From Adineta ricciae (lineage: Eukaryota; Rotifera; Eurotatoria; Adinetida; Adinetidae), in NCBI GenBank assembly GCA_905250025.1, contig CAJNOJ010000021.1, positions 186,001 through 250,000 of the forward strand: a stretch of 64,000 nucleotides of DNA, read 5' to 3'. The notes under the pieces are model-generated. The model was given only the letters and a program-made list of their open reading frames with translations, was not told where the DNA came from and made no database searches. The position numbers were made by a program, and so were the translations under genes. This document shows, in pieces, positions 22,766 to 34,429 of the stretch (its first letter is position 1; every line of letters begins with the position of its first letter).

Positions 22766-24560
22766 CTACAAACTCATTAAACTAGATTGATGCAAATGCT
22801 ATTTAGTCTTTATCTTCGTTTTATTTAATGGCATCGACTGCCACTATTTTGAAACGATCAACATCTATGCTTCATTATAACCAGTCTAGAATGCAGACGA
22901 ATAATATAATAGAACTATCGAAAAGAAAATGCAGAATGTATTTGGAAAAATATTGTTACTGCCGATATTCGAACTCATCGATTCAGATATGTAATTAACG
23001 GTTCAAGACCAATATTATAAGTTGTAATTGCTGTTGGACATTAAGTGACAGTGTATTTATGCTATTGAGTATTCAAACAGCAGCACAGCATAGAACAAGT
23101 TTTGATGATGATGAAGAAAATAATCGAAAAGCATTAACAACTGAAATAAGTTCTTCTGTTGTCACATATTTAAATGAAACAGTTGTTGATGCTGACTCAA
23201 AGATAACTATTTCATTTCTACGACGTAGATGTGAGTGACTGAAATCATACATTGGACAATCTGTTTTAGAAGTCAAACAGAGGAATAATTCATACATTTG
23301 GAACATTTGTGTAAAATTTTCTACTGATCTTTTGCCTTTTTCATTGATCAAATTAGTTGTAATGTAAATAAGAAAACAATATGTCTACGAACTCCAAATC
23401 CGAAGACTGGCTTTGCTGAATTTTACATTCAATTGTCTGGTGGCATGTTTATCCAACTGATGTATTTGGTATAGAAGACCAAGTGCATGATGTCGAACTC
23501 TGTTACTATTAATATTAATTGCCTCTTGAACTTTATTCAGCTACCGTTAAACAACTACAGAACCTTGGCGCAGTAAATGAACGGATGACAGTATAATTCC
23601 TTGATTTATATAGCTTTTTGATGTCGAAATATTCAACTCAGTAAATAAGCTGTTTGAATGAAAATCTCAATACATGCGCATCAGTGACAGGGACTTTACA
23701 TAAAGTACGTACAAACAGTTTACAGTGTGAATCATCTTCACCAATCATATCACGACGAGTTGAACTTAGTGTGATAATGGTGACATCATTTGCAATGGTC
23801 GATATTTCCTTTCTTGACTGATGAAAAACGAGTCCTTCAATAGCGTATTATTTAGGCTTGGATTTGAGAGTGAGATGAGAATAAGAGAGGACATCTAAAT
23901 TCAACTATATATGCACTTATAGCTTTACATGGGTTTTATCAGTATCTCATAAAGCGTTTGGTGACAGTGAATAATACGAATCAAAAAATAAAAGTATGTT
24001 CTGAATCATGTATAGAAGAGACGAAAAGTTCTTTTCGAATCAGATATGGTGCAGCCGATCTGGCTGATCTGAAAACTGAATAGGGATGTGAATCAGATAA
24101 TGCTGTGTACAAACAGATGGAAGAATATACTAATCAAATCTTCAATGTAATGTTTACTTTTGCTTCCACAAGAATACTTTTCAATGAATTGAAATATATA
24201 TTCACTACCATCAAACAATGAGTTATTACATCATGTATGGAAAGCTTTTCTTTTTCTCCGGCATCACTACATGTACGATATATATCGAAGTCACAGGTAA
24301 ATGGATATATTGCTAAGAAAACCAATGTATTTCCTTTCAGGTTTTATAACACATGTTCATTCTTAGGAGGTGCTGATTATTTAAAAAATATTCAGAATAG
24401 AATCATTTATCAACTTGTTCAGTATTACAAGAATTGACTGGTACGTTCTTTTCAATAGAACTTAAATGACTCAAGAGTGATTTCTACTTATTCTTCAGCT
24501 TATCTCTGATTACTCTCAATACTGATAACATTTGCTGTTAAGTCACACACTCTCAACATA
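22766..24560 (+). pseudogene. decayed coding-like sequence
   Basis: Several plus-strand stretches look protein-coding but are short and broken by stops and frame changes. Near 23070-23235: SFDDDEENNRKALTTEISSS, then VVTYLNETVVDADSKITISF. Near 23475-23600: ATVKQLQNLGAVNER. Near 24115-24440: QMEEYTNQIFNVMFTFASTR and ADYLKNIQNRIIYQLVQYYK. No splice pattern joins them. They may be remains of one or more genes. I cannot assign a family, and some may be chance. Confidence 0.3.
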
Positions 24561-24595
24561 CAATCACACTATCATTCTGATAAAAGCACAAAAGA

Positions 24596-25714
24596 ATGAA
24601 TAGAACGAATTCATCTTCACGATCTACATTTGTCGTTGTTGACAAAAGCGTACTTGAACAAATCAGTCATTATATCTATGCAATTGTATTTCCTCTTGTC
24701 TTTCTTTCGGGTTTAATTGGTAATTTATTTTCATCAATTGTTTTCTCCGTAACGAAACTTAATCAAACATCATGTGGCATCTATTTTCTCATACTTGCCC
24801 TTTTCGATTCGTCAGCATTAATCGGTGGTCTACATCATTGCTTAACGATCGGATATCATGTTCAAGTGCGTAATGCAAATTACTGTCGAGTTCGTAACTT
24901 TCTCTTGTACATGTCAATGGATATGGCATCATGGATGGTTGTTGCTATATCTGTTGACAGGTATTTAAAAGTGAAATTTCCAATCAAAGCACGAATGTAT
25001 GCAACAAGAAAACTGGCAATGGTCGTTTCAGGTATTATAGCAGTGATTTTTATCGTAAAAAATGCTCATCTCTTAACGAGTTTTATTGGCGATTTTACTG
25101 CCAATGCTGCCGATAATTGTGATCCTAATCCTGATCATCCGAAGTACATGTTTTTCTTCAAAAATATTTGGCCATGGATTGACCTAACTACGTACGCTCT
25201 ACTACCATTCGTTATTGTTACTGTATGCAACATATTGATCATCTATGATCAATATACAAGACGTTTGAAGTTACGCAAACGTCATCTCGATCTGTCCCTA
25301 ATCACTCTACTCTTAGCTAGTTCGATTTCGTTGATACTCTGTAATCTTCCAATAACAATTCTTGCCGTGATTTATCCATACATTTCCATTTCGTATGACA
25401 CTAATGAAATTTATGATAGTGTTGCATTTACGTTTGATCTACTTCGACTACCATCATACGTTTCATTGGCATTGAACTTTTATCTCTACTATTATACATC
25501 GATTCTCTTTCGACAACAAACTGTTCGTCTTTTTCGACGTTTATTTCGTTCGAAAAGCAAAACATGTGATATTGAACTTCCCAATCGAATATACACATTT
25601 GAAAATCGCTGTGTCAACCGAATGGATTCATTCGATGAGCTCGAAGAAGATCAACAGTCACCAGTACCTTCCATAACAGGCAGCAGTTTCATTTCCAATT
25701 TCTACAAACAGTAA
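24596..25714 (+). CDS. rhodopsin-type GPCR, single exon
   Basis: 372 aa with seven hydrophobic spans starting at about residue 25. TM1 has LSGLIGNLFSSIVF with the class A Asn. TM2 has LALFDSSALIGG with the conserved Asp. TM3 has the Cys before it (NYCRVRNF) and ends AISVDRYLKV, a DRY motif. TM7 is YVSLALNFYLYYYTSILFRQ, in which the NPxxY motif is degenerate. The N-terminus has N-glycosylation sites (NRT, NSS) and no signal peptide. The layout is that of peptide-type class A receptors expanded in rotifers and other lophotrochozoans; the ligand cannot be predicted. The lack of introns contrasts with the two GPCR genes further on. Confidence 0.85.
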   Translation: MNRTNSSSRSTFVVVDKSVLEQISHYIYAIVFPLVFLSGLIGNLFSSIVFSVTKLNQTSCGIYFLILALFDSSALIGGLHHCLTIGYHVQVRNANYCRVRNFLLYMSMDMASWMVVAISVDRYLKVKFPIKARMYATRKLAMVVSGIIAVIFIVKNAHLLTSFIGDFTANAADNCDPNPDHPKYMFFFKNIWPWIDLTTYALLPFVIVTVCNILIIYDQYTRRLKLRKRHLDLSLITLLLASSISLILCNLPITILAVIYPYISISYDTNEIYDSVAFTFDLLRLPSYVSLALNFYLYYYTSILFRQQTVRLFRRLFRSKSKTCDIELPNRIYTFENRCVNRMDSFDELEEDQQSPVPSITGSSFISNFYKQ

Positions 25715-25943
25715 CCTTCTTACAAACGAATCATGTCTTAGTTTGTCAATAAATTGAACAGCTGTGTTTATTCTTGTTTTTTCCTCTGAAAACTAATCAA
25801 CTTGTTTAGAGCATATAATTGAGCATAGAAGCAATAATCAAATAAAAAGAAGACACTTAGAACTTCAACAGAATGGAATAGATAAAAACGTGAAGAGAAT
25901 CATAACAAAGCAAAGAATACAGAAACAATTTCTCTAAAGTGTT

Positions 25944-28024
25944 TTATAGTTCGGCGTTAGCATCTTTCTTCTTTGAACCATCGCGTTCATAGCCATCAAG
26001 TGCATCTGTGGCTTCTTTAGCCAAGAATTTGATGAAATCATCTACTTCTCGGCCACCCTAAACAAATGAATACGCAATTTAGTAAACCTATGAACAAGTT
26101 AAATGTTACTTCGTATTTTCTTGGATTGTTTTTGTCATTCTTTGGTGCAAAGTAGATCGTTGGAAAACCTCGAACATTGTATGTACTTGGAACATCATTT
26201 TCTGTGGCATCCATTTTGGCACTAGAATGTCGTTCATGGGTTTTTCTTTCTGAATTCGTCAATTTCATTCGATCTTACATGACAATACTCTTTTCCTTGT
26301 TTAATTTCTTGGCCAATTCATCATATTTAGGAGCGAGTGATTTACTAAAGAAAAGAACAATGAACGTTGATCAATCAAATGATCATCTATGCTCTCACCA
26401 GTGACCGCACCTAAAAAACAAGAGAAAAACAGTGAAGATTTCTCATGATGGAAAAGATTTTACCATGGTGCATAGAATTCAATGAGAACATCTTTATCTT
26501 TGTCATTGACAATTTCATCGAAGTTCTTAGCAACAACAACTTTAACATCACCAGTTTGTTCAGGAATTTCTTGTGACTTCAAGTATGGTTCGAGTTCACC
26601 TTTGATTAATTTACGAGCAAAGTCTTCAAGAGCTTCGAAACTGAAATCGCCTGGTAATTTGAATTTTTCATCGCGAGCACCACGAGCAAGGACATATTTG
26701 GCATCTTTCTTCGCATCATTGATACCGTATTGAGTTAATTCATGACGAAATTCATCGAGATTACTAATAGCAAATCGAACATTGACACCTTCATCGGCTA
26801 ACTTCTTAGCGACTTTCAAGATACGATTGCGGATGTAGTTCGTGCCTTTGGCATCACGAGTATAGTCAACGTTGTAATAGACAACAACGGATGGTTTAGA
26901 AAAGTCAGCAACATTCGATGCTGTACGATGACCGACAAGACCGTGACTAGAAGAAAAGTGAAGATTGTCAACATGTTATCGTTCTTTGAAAAAAAAACTT
27001 ACATCTTTTCTTGAATGAATGATTTGACTTTCTCACCAACATCTTGAACAACTGTGAAAGCGTCTTCAAATTTCGATTGTAAGCGTTTTGGTTGATGAAG
27101 AACAATTTTGCTGAAAGGAGAGAAGCATTAGAATAAACACACCTCTTTGCAAGTCAAAATCTATACTTTGAATGACCAGCTTTTTCCAAAATGTCCTTTG
27201 CTGTTGTGTAAGCAAAACGGAATTTCTCAGATAATTGATTAGCAACTTTGACTAAATCATCTTTCAATGTTTGTGTTTCGCTATCGAAATAACCTAAACA
27301 AATTCAAATGAAATTAATCGTATTTCTCAACTTTCCGAAATCGCATTACCAATGATACTGTGATCGTTATGTTCCAAGAATTTTTCATAATCAGCTAAGG
27401 TGTTCAGAACACGGTAGGATGGACCAGCTTTGGAACGCATGGTCGAGACAATGCCATCTAAAGAGAACCAAGGTCATCATTCTAAGAGAAAAATCGACCT
27501 TTCAAATATCTACCAGCTTCTCGAGGACCATTGTAGTCTTCAGCAACTTCACCGTTCTTGAAGATTTTCAAAGCTATGTATTACACACATGTCAATACAC
27601 AGAAAATTCGTATAGAAAGAGTACACATACTCGGATAACCACTGACACCGTATTTAGTACAAGTTTTTGTTTCCACAGTACAATCAACCTAGAAATCAGA
27701 TTCGTTCTTTTTCGCTAACAAAAAATGAATTGCTTTACTTTGACCAAAGAAACAGGTGGATCATTTTTAGCTAAAGCTGTTGCCGCCTTTTCATATTCAG
27801 GTGCGAGCCGCTTACCTATAAGAGGAAAAATTGATTGGAACTCTTTGAAAGACAAACATCTTAAGCTTACAATGTCCGCACCATGGTGCATAAAATTCCG
27901 CGAGTAGAATGTCATGTTGTTTAACTTTCGTTTCGAAATCATTGTCAGTAAAAACAAGTACGTCACTTGATGTTGTAAATGTGATTAAGCCAACAAAGAA
28001 CGTTATAAAGAGAATTGAATGCAT
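25944..28024 (-). CDS. PDIA3: protein disulfide isomerase, PDIA3/ERp57 type
   Basis: Twelve exons, the first 27871-28024 and the last 25944-26057. A signal peptide ([20 protein letters not shown]) precedes thioredoxin domain a with [17 protein letters not shown], domains b and b', and domain a' with [23 protein letters not shown] and [20 protein letters not shown]. The run [20 protein letters not shown] and the [13 protein letters not shown] segment identify ERp57 rather than classic PDI. It forms and shuffles disulfides on ER glycoproteins, with calnexin/calreticulin. The second CGHC is carried by a 12-nt microexon (26399-26410). The protein ends KKKDANAEL, where QEDL or KDEL is usual. An adjacent aataaa near 25839 lies downstream. 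Confidence 0.95.
26399..26410 (-). other. PDIA3: 12-nt microexon encoding the second CGHC active site
   Basis: The exon GTGCGGTCACTG lies between introns of 53 bp (26411-26463) and 54 bp (26345-26398), both GT-AG. Upstream exon ends TG (start of Trp), downstream exon starts T (end of Cys), so the join spells W-C-G-H-C-K. Its length is a multiple of three, so skipping keeps frame but removes both redox cysteines of domain a'. Confidence 0.85.
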
Positions 28025-28693
28025 TTTATCTTTGAGCTATATGATGGAAGAAAAATGTAATTGAAAGAGAAGAATGCATTTTACATGTTTTTTTAAAAGG
28101 AAACAACTTCTGCAGACTTGGAGAAATCTGATTGGTGGAATCATTTACGCGAATGGTAAATCGATTCGAAATTATTGAAAATAATTAATTTAATAAGTTT
28201 CAATATCAATTAATTCGTTCATTTTTTGCATTTTATTTCAACAATGTCCAGAGAAGGTTAGATGAAGATTATCCATTGGTAGAAATCTATGTCAAGTAGA
28301 CTATCAATTCGATATTTTCCGATTTGCATTAATGAAAAGCTGTTTCGTTTGCCTAGAAGGAATAGAAATCTGCTATTAAAATAATATGCTGAAAGAATAA
28401 ATGAATTACTGAATACAAAACATCTTGTGTTTTAAGAATTCTTCAGTGCATAAAGAGAAATTGTTATTTGCATTTCTATGGATTGATTCGATCAATCGAT
28501 ACACTTCAACTTAAGATAAACATCCTGTCATAGTTCGTGCAATATGTTTTCTCCTTTAACCTACGACGAGAATAATTTTTTTTTCTCTGCCCTTCACGAG
28601 CCTTTTCTATATTCTTGTAAATCAAAATGAAAACATTTATATGAGTTGCTCAGCAGATTTGTCTGAAGAATATAGAATTTCATACAAAAATCA
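28025..28693. other. divergent spacer, PDIA3 / 28.7-kb gene
   Basis: AT-rich upstream region shared by two divergent genes. No coding exon or clear regulatory motif seen. Confidence 0.45.
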
Positions 28694-29293
28694 ATGACAT
28701 TAATCACACAAGCAAATTTTATTGAAAAACTCAACCGCCCGAATGTTTTCCACCCGCGGACTTCCACAGTGCGAGACAATCTCAAAAATCTCTCTTTTCA
28801 TGTCTATTCATCTCAGCATTTGATACCAACTCCGTTGACTAAAGCAAGACAAAACTATCGTTCTGATCACACGACGCTTCCAACATTCATCAAAGACGAG
28901 CAACAATATCAACGAAAGAGCACACGTCCACCTTATCGTACATCTGTATACCATTCATTACTTTCCAATGCTACACCCGTGGATCTACCAGTTCTTCAAT
29001 CTCATCGTTCAAACCCGAAACTGCTTACCATTGTTCGTGATGAATCAATAATGCATTTTCCACGTCATTCCGATCCACCACCAACACCGTCCGATGATCT
29101 CATGGATCAGAGATCTACAGAAACAAATCGAACACGACTAACTACACCGCATTTATATACAAGTGATGGAGAAGATGGTTTCGTACCATATCGTTTACCA
29201 GCACTTCGTCAATCGACACGACAGCGACAAACAGATAAACAGCATAAAACATTTCTGTCGACTTACTATCAAACTCTGTATGCGAAATACTGA
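28694..29293 (+). CDS. hypothetical protein, single exon
   Basis: A 199-aa frame from ATG 28694 to TGA 29293. The protein is basic and rich in Thr, Ser, Pro, Arg and His, with no signal peptide or membrane span. It contains VFHPRTSTVRDNLKN near the start and SDGEDGFVPYRLPALRQSTR near the end, which look like short linear motifs in a disordered chain. No family recognised. It is similar in character to the basic protein at 514-990 but I see no real alignment. Confidence 0.5.
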   Translation: MTLITQANFIEKLNRPNVFHPRTSTVRDNLKNLSFHVYSSQHLIPTPLTKARQNYRSDHTTLPTFIKDEQQYQRKSTRPPYRTSVYHSLLSNATPVDLPVLQSHRSNPKLLTIVRDESIMHFPRHSDPPPTPSDDLMDQRSTETNRTRLTTPHLYTSDGEDGFVPYRLPALRQSTRQRQTDKQHKTFLSTYYQTLYAKY

Positions 29294-30008
29294 TCTCTGG
29301 ATACTTTTTCGTTGGTAAACCTATAAAATATATGTTAGACTGTAAGAAACAGTTGTGTAATAATGCGCAATGACCTTCGATTGATTTGTTGAGAATCAAG
29401 AAGGTGAAATAAGAAAGACAATGAATTCAGTCACTCGCAGTACTTGTCAATTATAAACACTCATTGTTCAGAAGAGTTCTGAATGCAGAAGCATCTATCA
29501 GAATTTCAAGTGAATGCAACCTTAAAAGACGTCGGTTCGAAACAAACAGTATCAAAGATCAGACGGAGATGTTTGTTTCGTCAAATTTGAATATATATTC
29601 TAGATAGATTATCCGTTCTCTCCACTCTTCAGAAAAACTTCGTTCGTCCGTGTTCACCTCGTACATATAACCATGTCTGACTGACGAGACCACAATGACC
29701 CACTGTACATATATGTCAACAAAGACGGAGAGAGTGATATCATTCGCTGTTCTTTGTGAATAACAATGGAAAAGGAGCTGACTATGTGACGGTTACGTCG
29801 GCCAGAAAGTTTCATAGATGCGGGTATAAATAGTCAGCATAATCGTGTTTCCCGTTATTCAAGAAAGGCATATATTAAATAAGTCTTTCGATTATCGTTA
29901 TTTACCGACATTTTTAAATCGAAACAAATACGTTAAGAGGTATGTTGATTAATAGATTGAACTTCATTTGCTAGAATATGACATTTCGTTTAGGAGAAAG
30001 TAAACAAA
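29294..30008. other. upstream region of the YbaY-repeat gene
   Basis: Contains a strong TATA box (29825-29832) and a likely 5' UTR intron: gttaagag|gtatgt near 29940 to a cgtttag acceptor near 29994, 15 bp before the ATG. No other gene seen. Confidence 0.5.
29825..29832 (+). promoter_or_regulatory. TATA box
   Basis: Perfect TATAAATA, about 110 bp before a 5' UTR splice donor and 184 bp before the ATG of the secreted YbaY-repeat protein. It suggests a focused, highly expressed promoter. Confidence 0.6.
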
Positions 30009-33000
30009 ATGAAAATTGGTTTATTTCTCGCCGTACTGGTGCTTTTAGCAGCAGCACATGTCCATGGTCAAGATAAAGATCGAAGCGGACGACGAAAAAG
30101 CCGTATTTCTACGACAACTCTTGCAACTACACAGGTAGATGATTCTACCAAATCGGGAACAGATGCCACCGATGAACATGATCTTAAGGATGGTGAAGTA
30201 AGAACCCACAAGAAAATTGTAACAACCAAAGAAGAAGAAACCATCACAAAGTCCAAAGGTCGTAAAGACGAAGACAATGAAAAGGATAGTAAAGTCAAAG
30301 ATGATGAAAAAGATCGTCAAGGCAAATTCACTGAAAAAGACCGCAAAGAAGAAGATCGTCAAGGCAAATTCACTGAAAAAGACCGTAAAGAAGAAGATCG
30401 TCCAAGCAAATTAAGTGAAAAAGACCGTAAAGAAGAAGATCGTCCAAGCAAATTAAGTGGAAAAGATCGTGACGAAGAAGATCGTCGAAACAGACTTGGT
30501 GATAAGGGTCGTAAAGATCGTGTTGAAGGAGAAGATCATCAAGATCCAAATCGAATTGAAAATGGTGATGATGAACATCGGGATAATGAAGAAAAGAAAG
30601 ACACAGGAAAAGATCGCGTCGAATCCGTTGACGTATGTCTTAAAACTATGTGTACCCGTATCGTAATTTGTCTTTTATTGTAGCGTCCTCGTACACCTGT
30701 CAAGTCAGTTCATGTTCATGGTTCGATCACACTCGTCAAATATCGTCCATCAGTTGTCGAAACAGTACAATACGATCTCGATGGTTCACTAGTCAACACT
30801 GATAATCAACGAAGTACTCGACCATTTCTTCCTTTTGCTCGCGATTTCCTTGCACGTGGAAGTCATGTTACACTTTACGTTTCAACATCCAAAACAAACG
30901 ATCCAAAATTAGCTTTCGCTAAATTTCCAATTCTTTACAAACAAGACAATTTCCCACTTACTTTCAAACTTGACATCGACTTACCAGATAAACAACGTGG
31001 TCTTCTTGAACGTGCTGATATCACCTTATATTTCTTTGCTTACATCACCGATTCCGAACGAGTTATTGATACTTTCCTTCCAGCTGGTATCAGTCAAATT
31101 CTCTTAAAAGGAACCAACCGCAACGTTCAACCACTCGAAGTTTTTGTCCGTGCCAATGGTCTTGAAGTCAATGGTTTATTCCGCAGCCGATACGGTCAAC
31201 GATTTATTGAACCCGGAACCGTTTTTCAAGTTGTTGTTGTCGATCAAGCCACTCTTGTACAAAAAAAAATTTCAACAACAGATGCCGTCGCTCAATTAAC
31301 CATTAGCAACGTTCCGTCCATGTTTCCAGTTCCATTTTCACTCTTAGTTCACTATCAAATGTTAAAACCTAACACGAAATATTACGCTCTCGCTTATGTT
31401 ATCGTCAAAGGTGTTCGTCGTTTGGTTAATCGTGAACCTGTCTGGCTCATCAGCGAACAAAGACTTCTTATTACACCACAATTGGTCTTCAACGTTGTTC
31501 CATCACCACTCATCTTGAAAGGTTTAGTTACACGTTCAATGCCAGGCTCGTTTGTCGTTCAACCCGGTTCATCCCTTGGCATTAACCTCCGTGTAATCGG
31601 CAGTCGAGAACCAGATATTGTTTATCGTATTCCAGAAGTTACCATGCTTCCACAATACTTTCAAATTAACATCACCGAATCGAGTCGATTCGATCCAACA
31701 CAAAACTATGAAATCACAGCTCAACTTACCGATAAAAACAACGATATTTACATGATCAGTTCACAAGCTATTCCAATTCTTGATGATATGGGCAAAATTA
31801 CCATTCCCGTCGATGATTATCTTTACTATGTTCAAGCTCGTATTCAATCATCAACTGGTGAAGAATTAAGCTATATTCCAGGCAGCACATGCCGTATTTT
31901 CGTTACTGAAACACCCGAAACACCAACTAAACCAGTCGTCAGCATGACAATCAAAGATATTCCCAGCAACTTCCGTGACTTCACAATCAAAATTCCAACA
32001 ACAGGTGTTCAAGCTAATCGAAACTACTATTTGGTTATGATGATCGAAATCAAGGGCATCATTACTCATGTATCGAAAACATTACTTATCTCCAACAGTC
32101 AACGACCACCACTTCTTATTCAATTGCCCGTTCTTTCGCTTAACTTAGTCCGTGGTATTATCAGCGATGTCGACCAACGTCCAGCTCAATGGTCATCATC
32201 AGCTTATGCAAAACTCTATTTACTCGACGATACAATTGCTGATCCTGAAAAGGCTATTGTTCAATCATGGAAAATCCACTTAGAAAATGATTTCCCAATT
32301 CGTTTCGAAATTCAAATTGACTTCAACCGTCTCAACCTTGCTCATGTTTATCGTTTACAAGCTGTGATCGAAAATGGACGCAACCTCTTCGAATACAAAC
32401 CAGCAACAAGTGCTATCGCTGTCGATCCACGATCTGGTCTTCTTAGTGATGTACGCATTTTTGTACGTAGCATCAAAACATCTCAACGAGTCCGAGGTGT
32501 CATCCAAATTAACGGTGTCAAAGGACCATTACCAGAAAAAAGTGAACTTATTCTTCAAATCAGCACAACACCATCATTAGATAATCCACGAATCGTTGAT
32601 GAATTCCGTATTAAAGTTGACAATCGTACTTTACCAGTCGACTTCGACATTGAATTACCATTAAACAAATTTGACTTGAATGCTGTTTATTACTTCATTG
32701 TTAAATATACTGTTCGTAACAGCGTTGTTATTCCAGCAACTCAAGTTTTTGCTTTCTCACCACGCAACCAAGCAACTGTTGTCATTACATTATCCAGAAC
32801 ACCTCAAATCGTCGTCAAAGGTCAAGTAACATCAACTGGCAGTTCACTCGATTTACCATCGGGTACAACTTTACATTTGTACATCACTGATGACCTTACA
32901 CCTGAAAAACCATTTATCTATTCGGAAGTTTACCTTCAATCAACACCAAACAGTCTCTATGACTTTACAATGCTTGTTGACTCCATCATTCTCGAAAAGA

Positions 33001-33636
33001 AGATCCCACTCTATCTTCATGCTGATATCATCTATGAAAATGCTGTTATCTTACGTATGCCACGTCCAGCTCTCCTTCAATTAGCATTGGAAAGCACATG
33101 GAATATCAATTTGATCATCGACTTGCCAACACTCGTCATTGGAGAAATCGTTTCAATTACAAATGAAATCAAAGTTAACGGCGAATTCGATGCTTACATC
33201 CAAATTGTTCGAACAAGCACAAAGGAAATCGTTCATACAGTACGTCTACGTGTTGGTGCCCGATTACCACAACCATTCCGCATCGAACTTGACAATGACT
33301 TATTCATCCGTTATCCAGATTTACGTGTTCGTGCTTTGATTAAAAACTGTAAAGAAGAAACTTTGTATGAAAGCGGTGGTGACATCGATATTCATATTGG
33401 TCTTAACTTGAACACACGTTTATCTGTTGTAGTCAAAGATAGCAGTATGTTCATTCACTGACAAATTCCTTCGTTTTTTCCAATTCGAATTTTTTCTTTC
33501 AGAAAAACTCACTGAACTCCGTTCAAACATCGATGAAAGTGCTTCGCTATACACTGGCCGATGGCGATTAGCTGTCAATGGTGTTACATCGCGCATTCGA
33601 TACGGTGAACTCGTCACAAATCTCGAGCAAAAATAA
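30009..33636 (+). CDS. large secreted protein with tandem YbaY-like domains
   Basis: Three exons (30009-30632, 30684-33444, 33503-33636) encode 1,172 aa. A clear signal peptide (MKIGLFLAVLVLLAAAHVHG) precedes about 190 residues of highly charged, disordered sequence holding a 14-aa tandem repeat. From about residue 210 to the end the protein is regular beta-rich sequence. Units of about 105-115 residues begin with a G-x-V/I strand (KGLVT about 483, RGIIS about 698, RGVIQ about 811, KGQVT about 918, GEIVS about 1026) and continue with a long hydrophobic strand, a PxxF/I strand and Y-x-hydrophobic-x-A. This pattern resembles the bacterial YbaY/YscW lipoprotein domain. No membrane anchor and almost no Cys. 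Probably extracellular; role unknown. Ends with LEQK. Confidence 0.72.
30301..30500 (+). repeat. 42-bp coding tandem repeat
   Basis: About 4.5 copies of a 42-bp unit encoding EKDRKEEDR(Q/P)(G/S)K(F/L)(T/S). The first two copies end GKFT, the next two SKLS, then GKDRDEEDRRNRLG decays. It is inside the disordered segment of the secreted protein. Near-identical DNA in neighbouring copies indicates recent expansion. Confidence 0.85.
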
Positions 33637-34429
33637 GCCTATGATTGATTTTATTATCTTTTTTCCTCTCAATAATATTTAATATGTCTTTCTTGCAAAA
33701 AATCAATAACGAGTCATATATTTATATTTTTTTCTGATTACTCGACACTTTTCAGCAATATTGATTTTTTAAAAATAAACGATTTATTTACAAACTATAT
33801 TTTCATCCACGTACTTTGTTGTCATGTTAATGAAGTTGACGATCAACATCTGGCAGTCATTATGCGCCTAATACGGAAAACTTTTGATTACTTGCGAGGA
33901 CATACTACTACTGATGAAGATCAAGTGAAGCTTTTATGCTTAGAGATGGAAAAGCGACACTCACGTTTTGGAAAAGAAGGACGATATATTGAAATTCAAT
34001 ATCAATGATGGTTTTTTTTTCATTGTGCTTACAGTGTGCGAGTCTATTGATGTTTTTTTTCTATCATTTTTTTTGTTGGATAGCTAACCTATTGTTGAGA
34101 TATAATCACTTGATAACATCATCCGCGAGCGGATTAGTCTATCATATCATGCAATAAATACAAAGTGAAATACTGGTTTTCTTGCTTGAGAATTATTCAT
34201 TAATTTGAGTATTGTCGTTGATTGCATTGTAAGTCATTCAACAGAGCGTATGGATGTACACGAGAGGAAATGAAAGAAAGAAAGGGTCTTTGACGATAGA
34301 GAATAGACAGGAACAGCACAACAAGAAAATAATGATGAAAATCTCATGAGTATTTTGTCCCTTCTTCATATAAATAGATCAAAGATTTGTCAATCCTTTC
34401 ATTCGGTTACAGCACATATTTTCAAACCG
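33637..34429. other. intergenic with GPCR promoter
   Basis: 3' flank of the secreted-protein gene and, at the end, a TATAAATA box at 34369-34376, 54 bp before the next ATG. No gene seen between. The fragment near 33840-33960 has a short open frame of no clear value. Confidence 0.45.

Noticed and set aside
22955..23020. tRNA-like B box (gttcgaa / ggttcaaga) on either strand
   Set aside because: The matching acceptor stem, A box and anticodon arm cannot be folded from the flanks. At most a tRNA-derived repeat relic.
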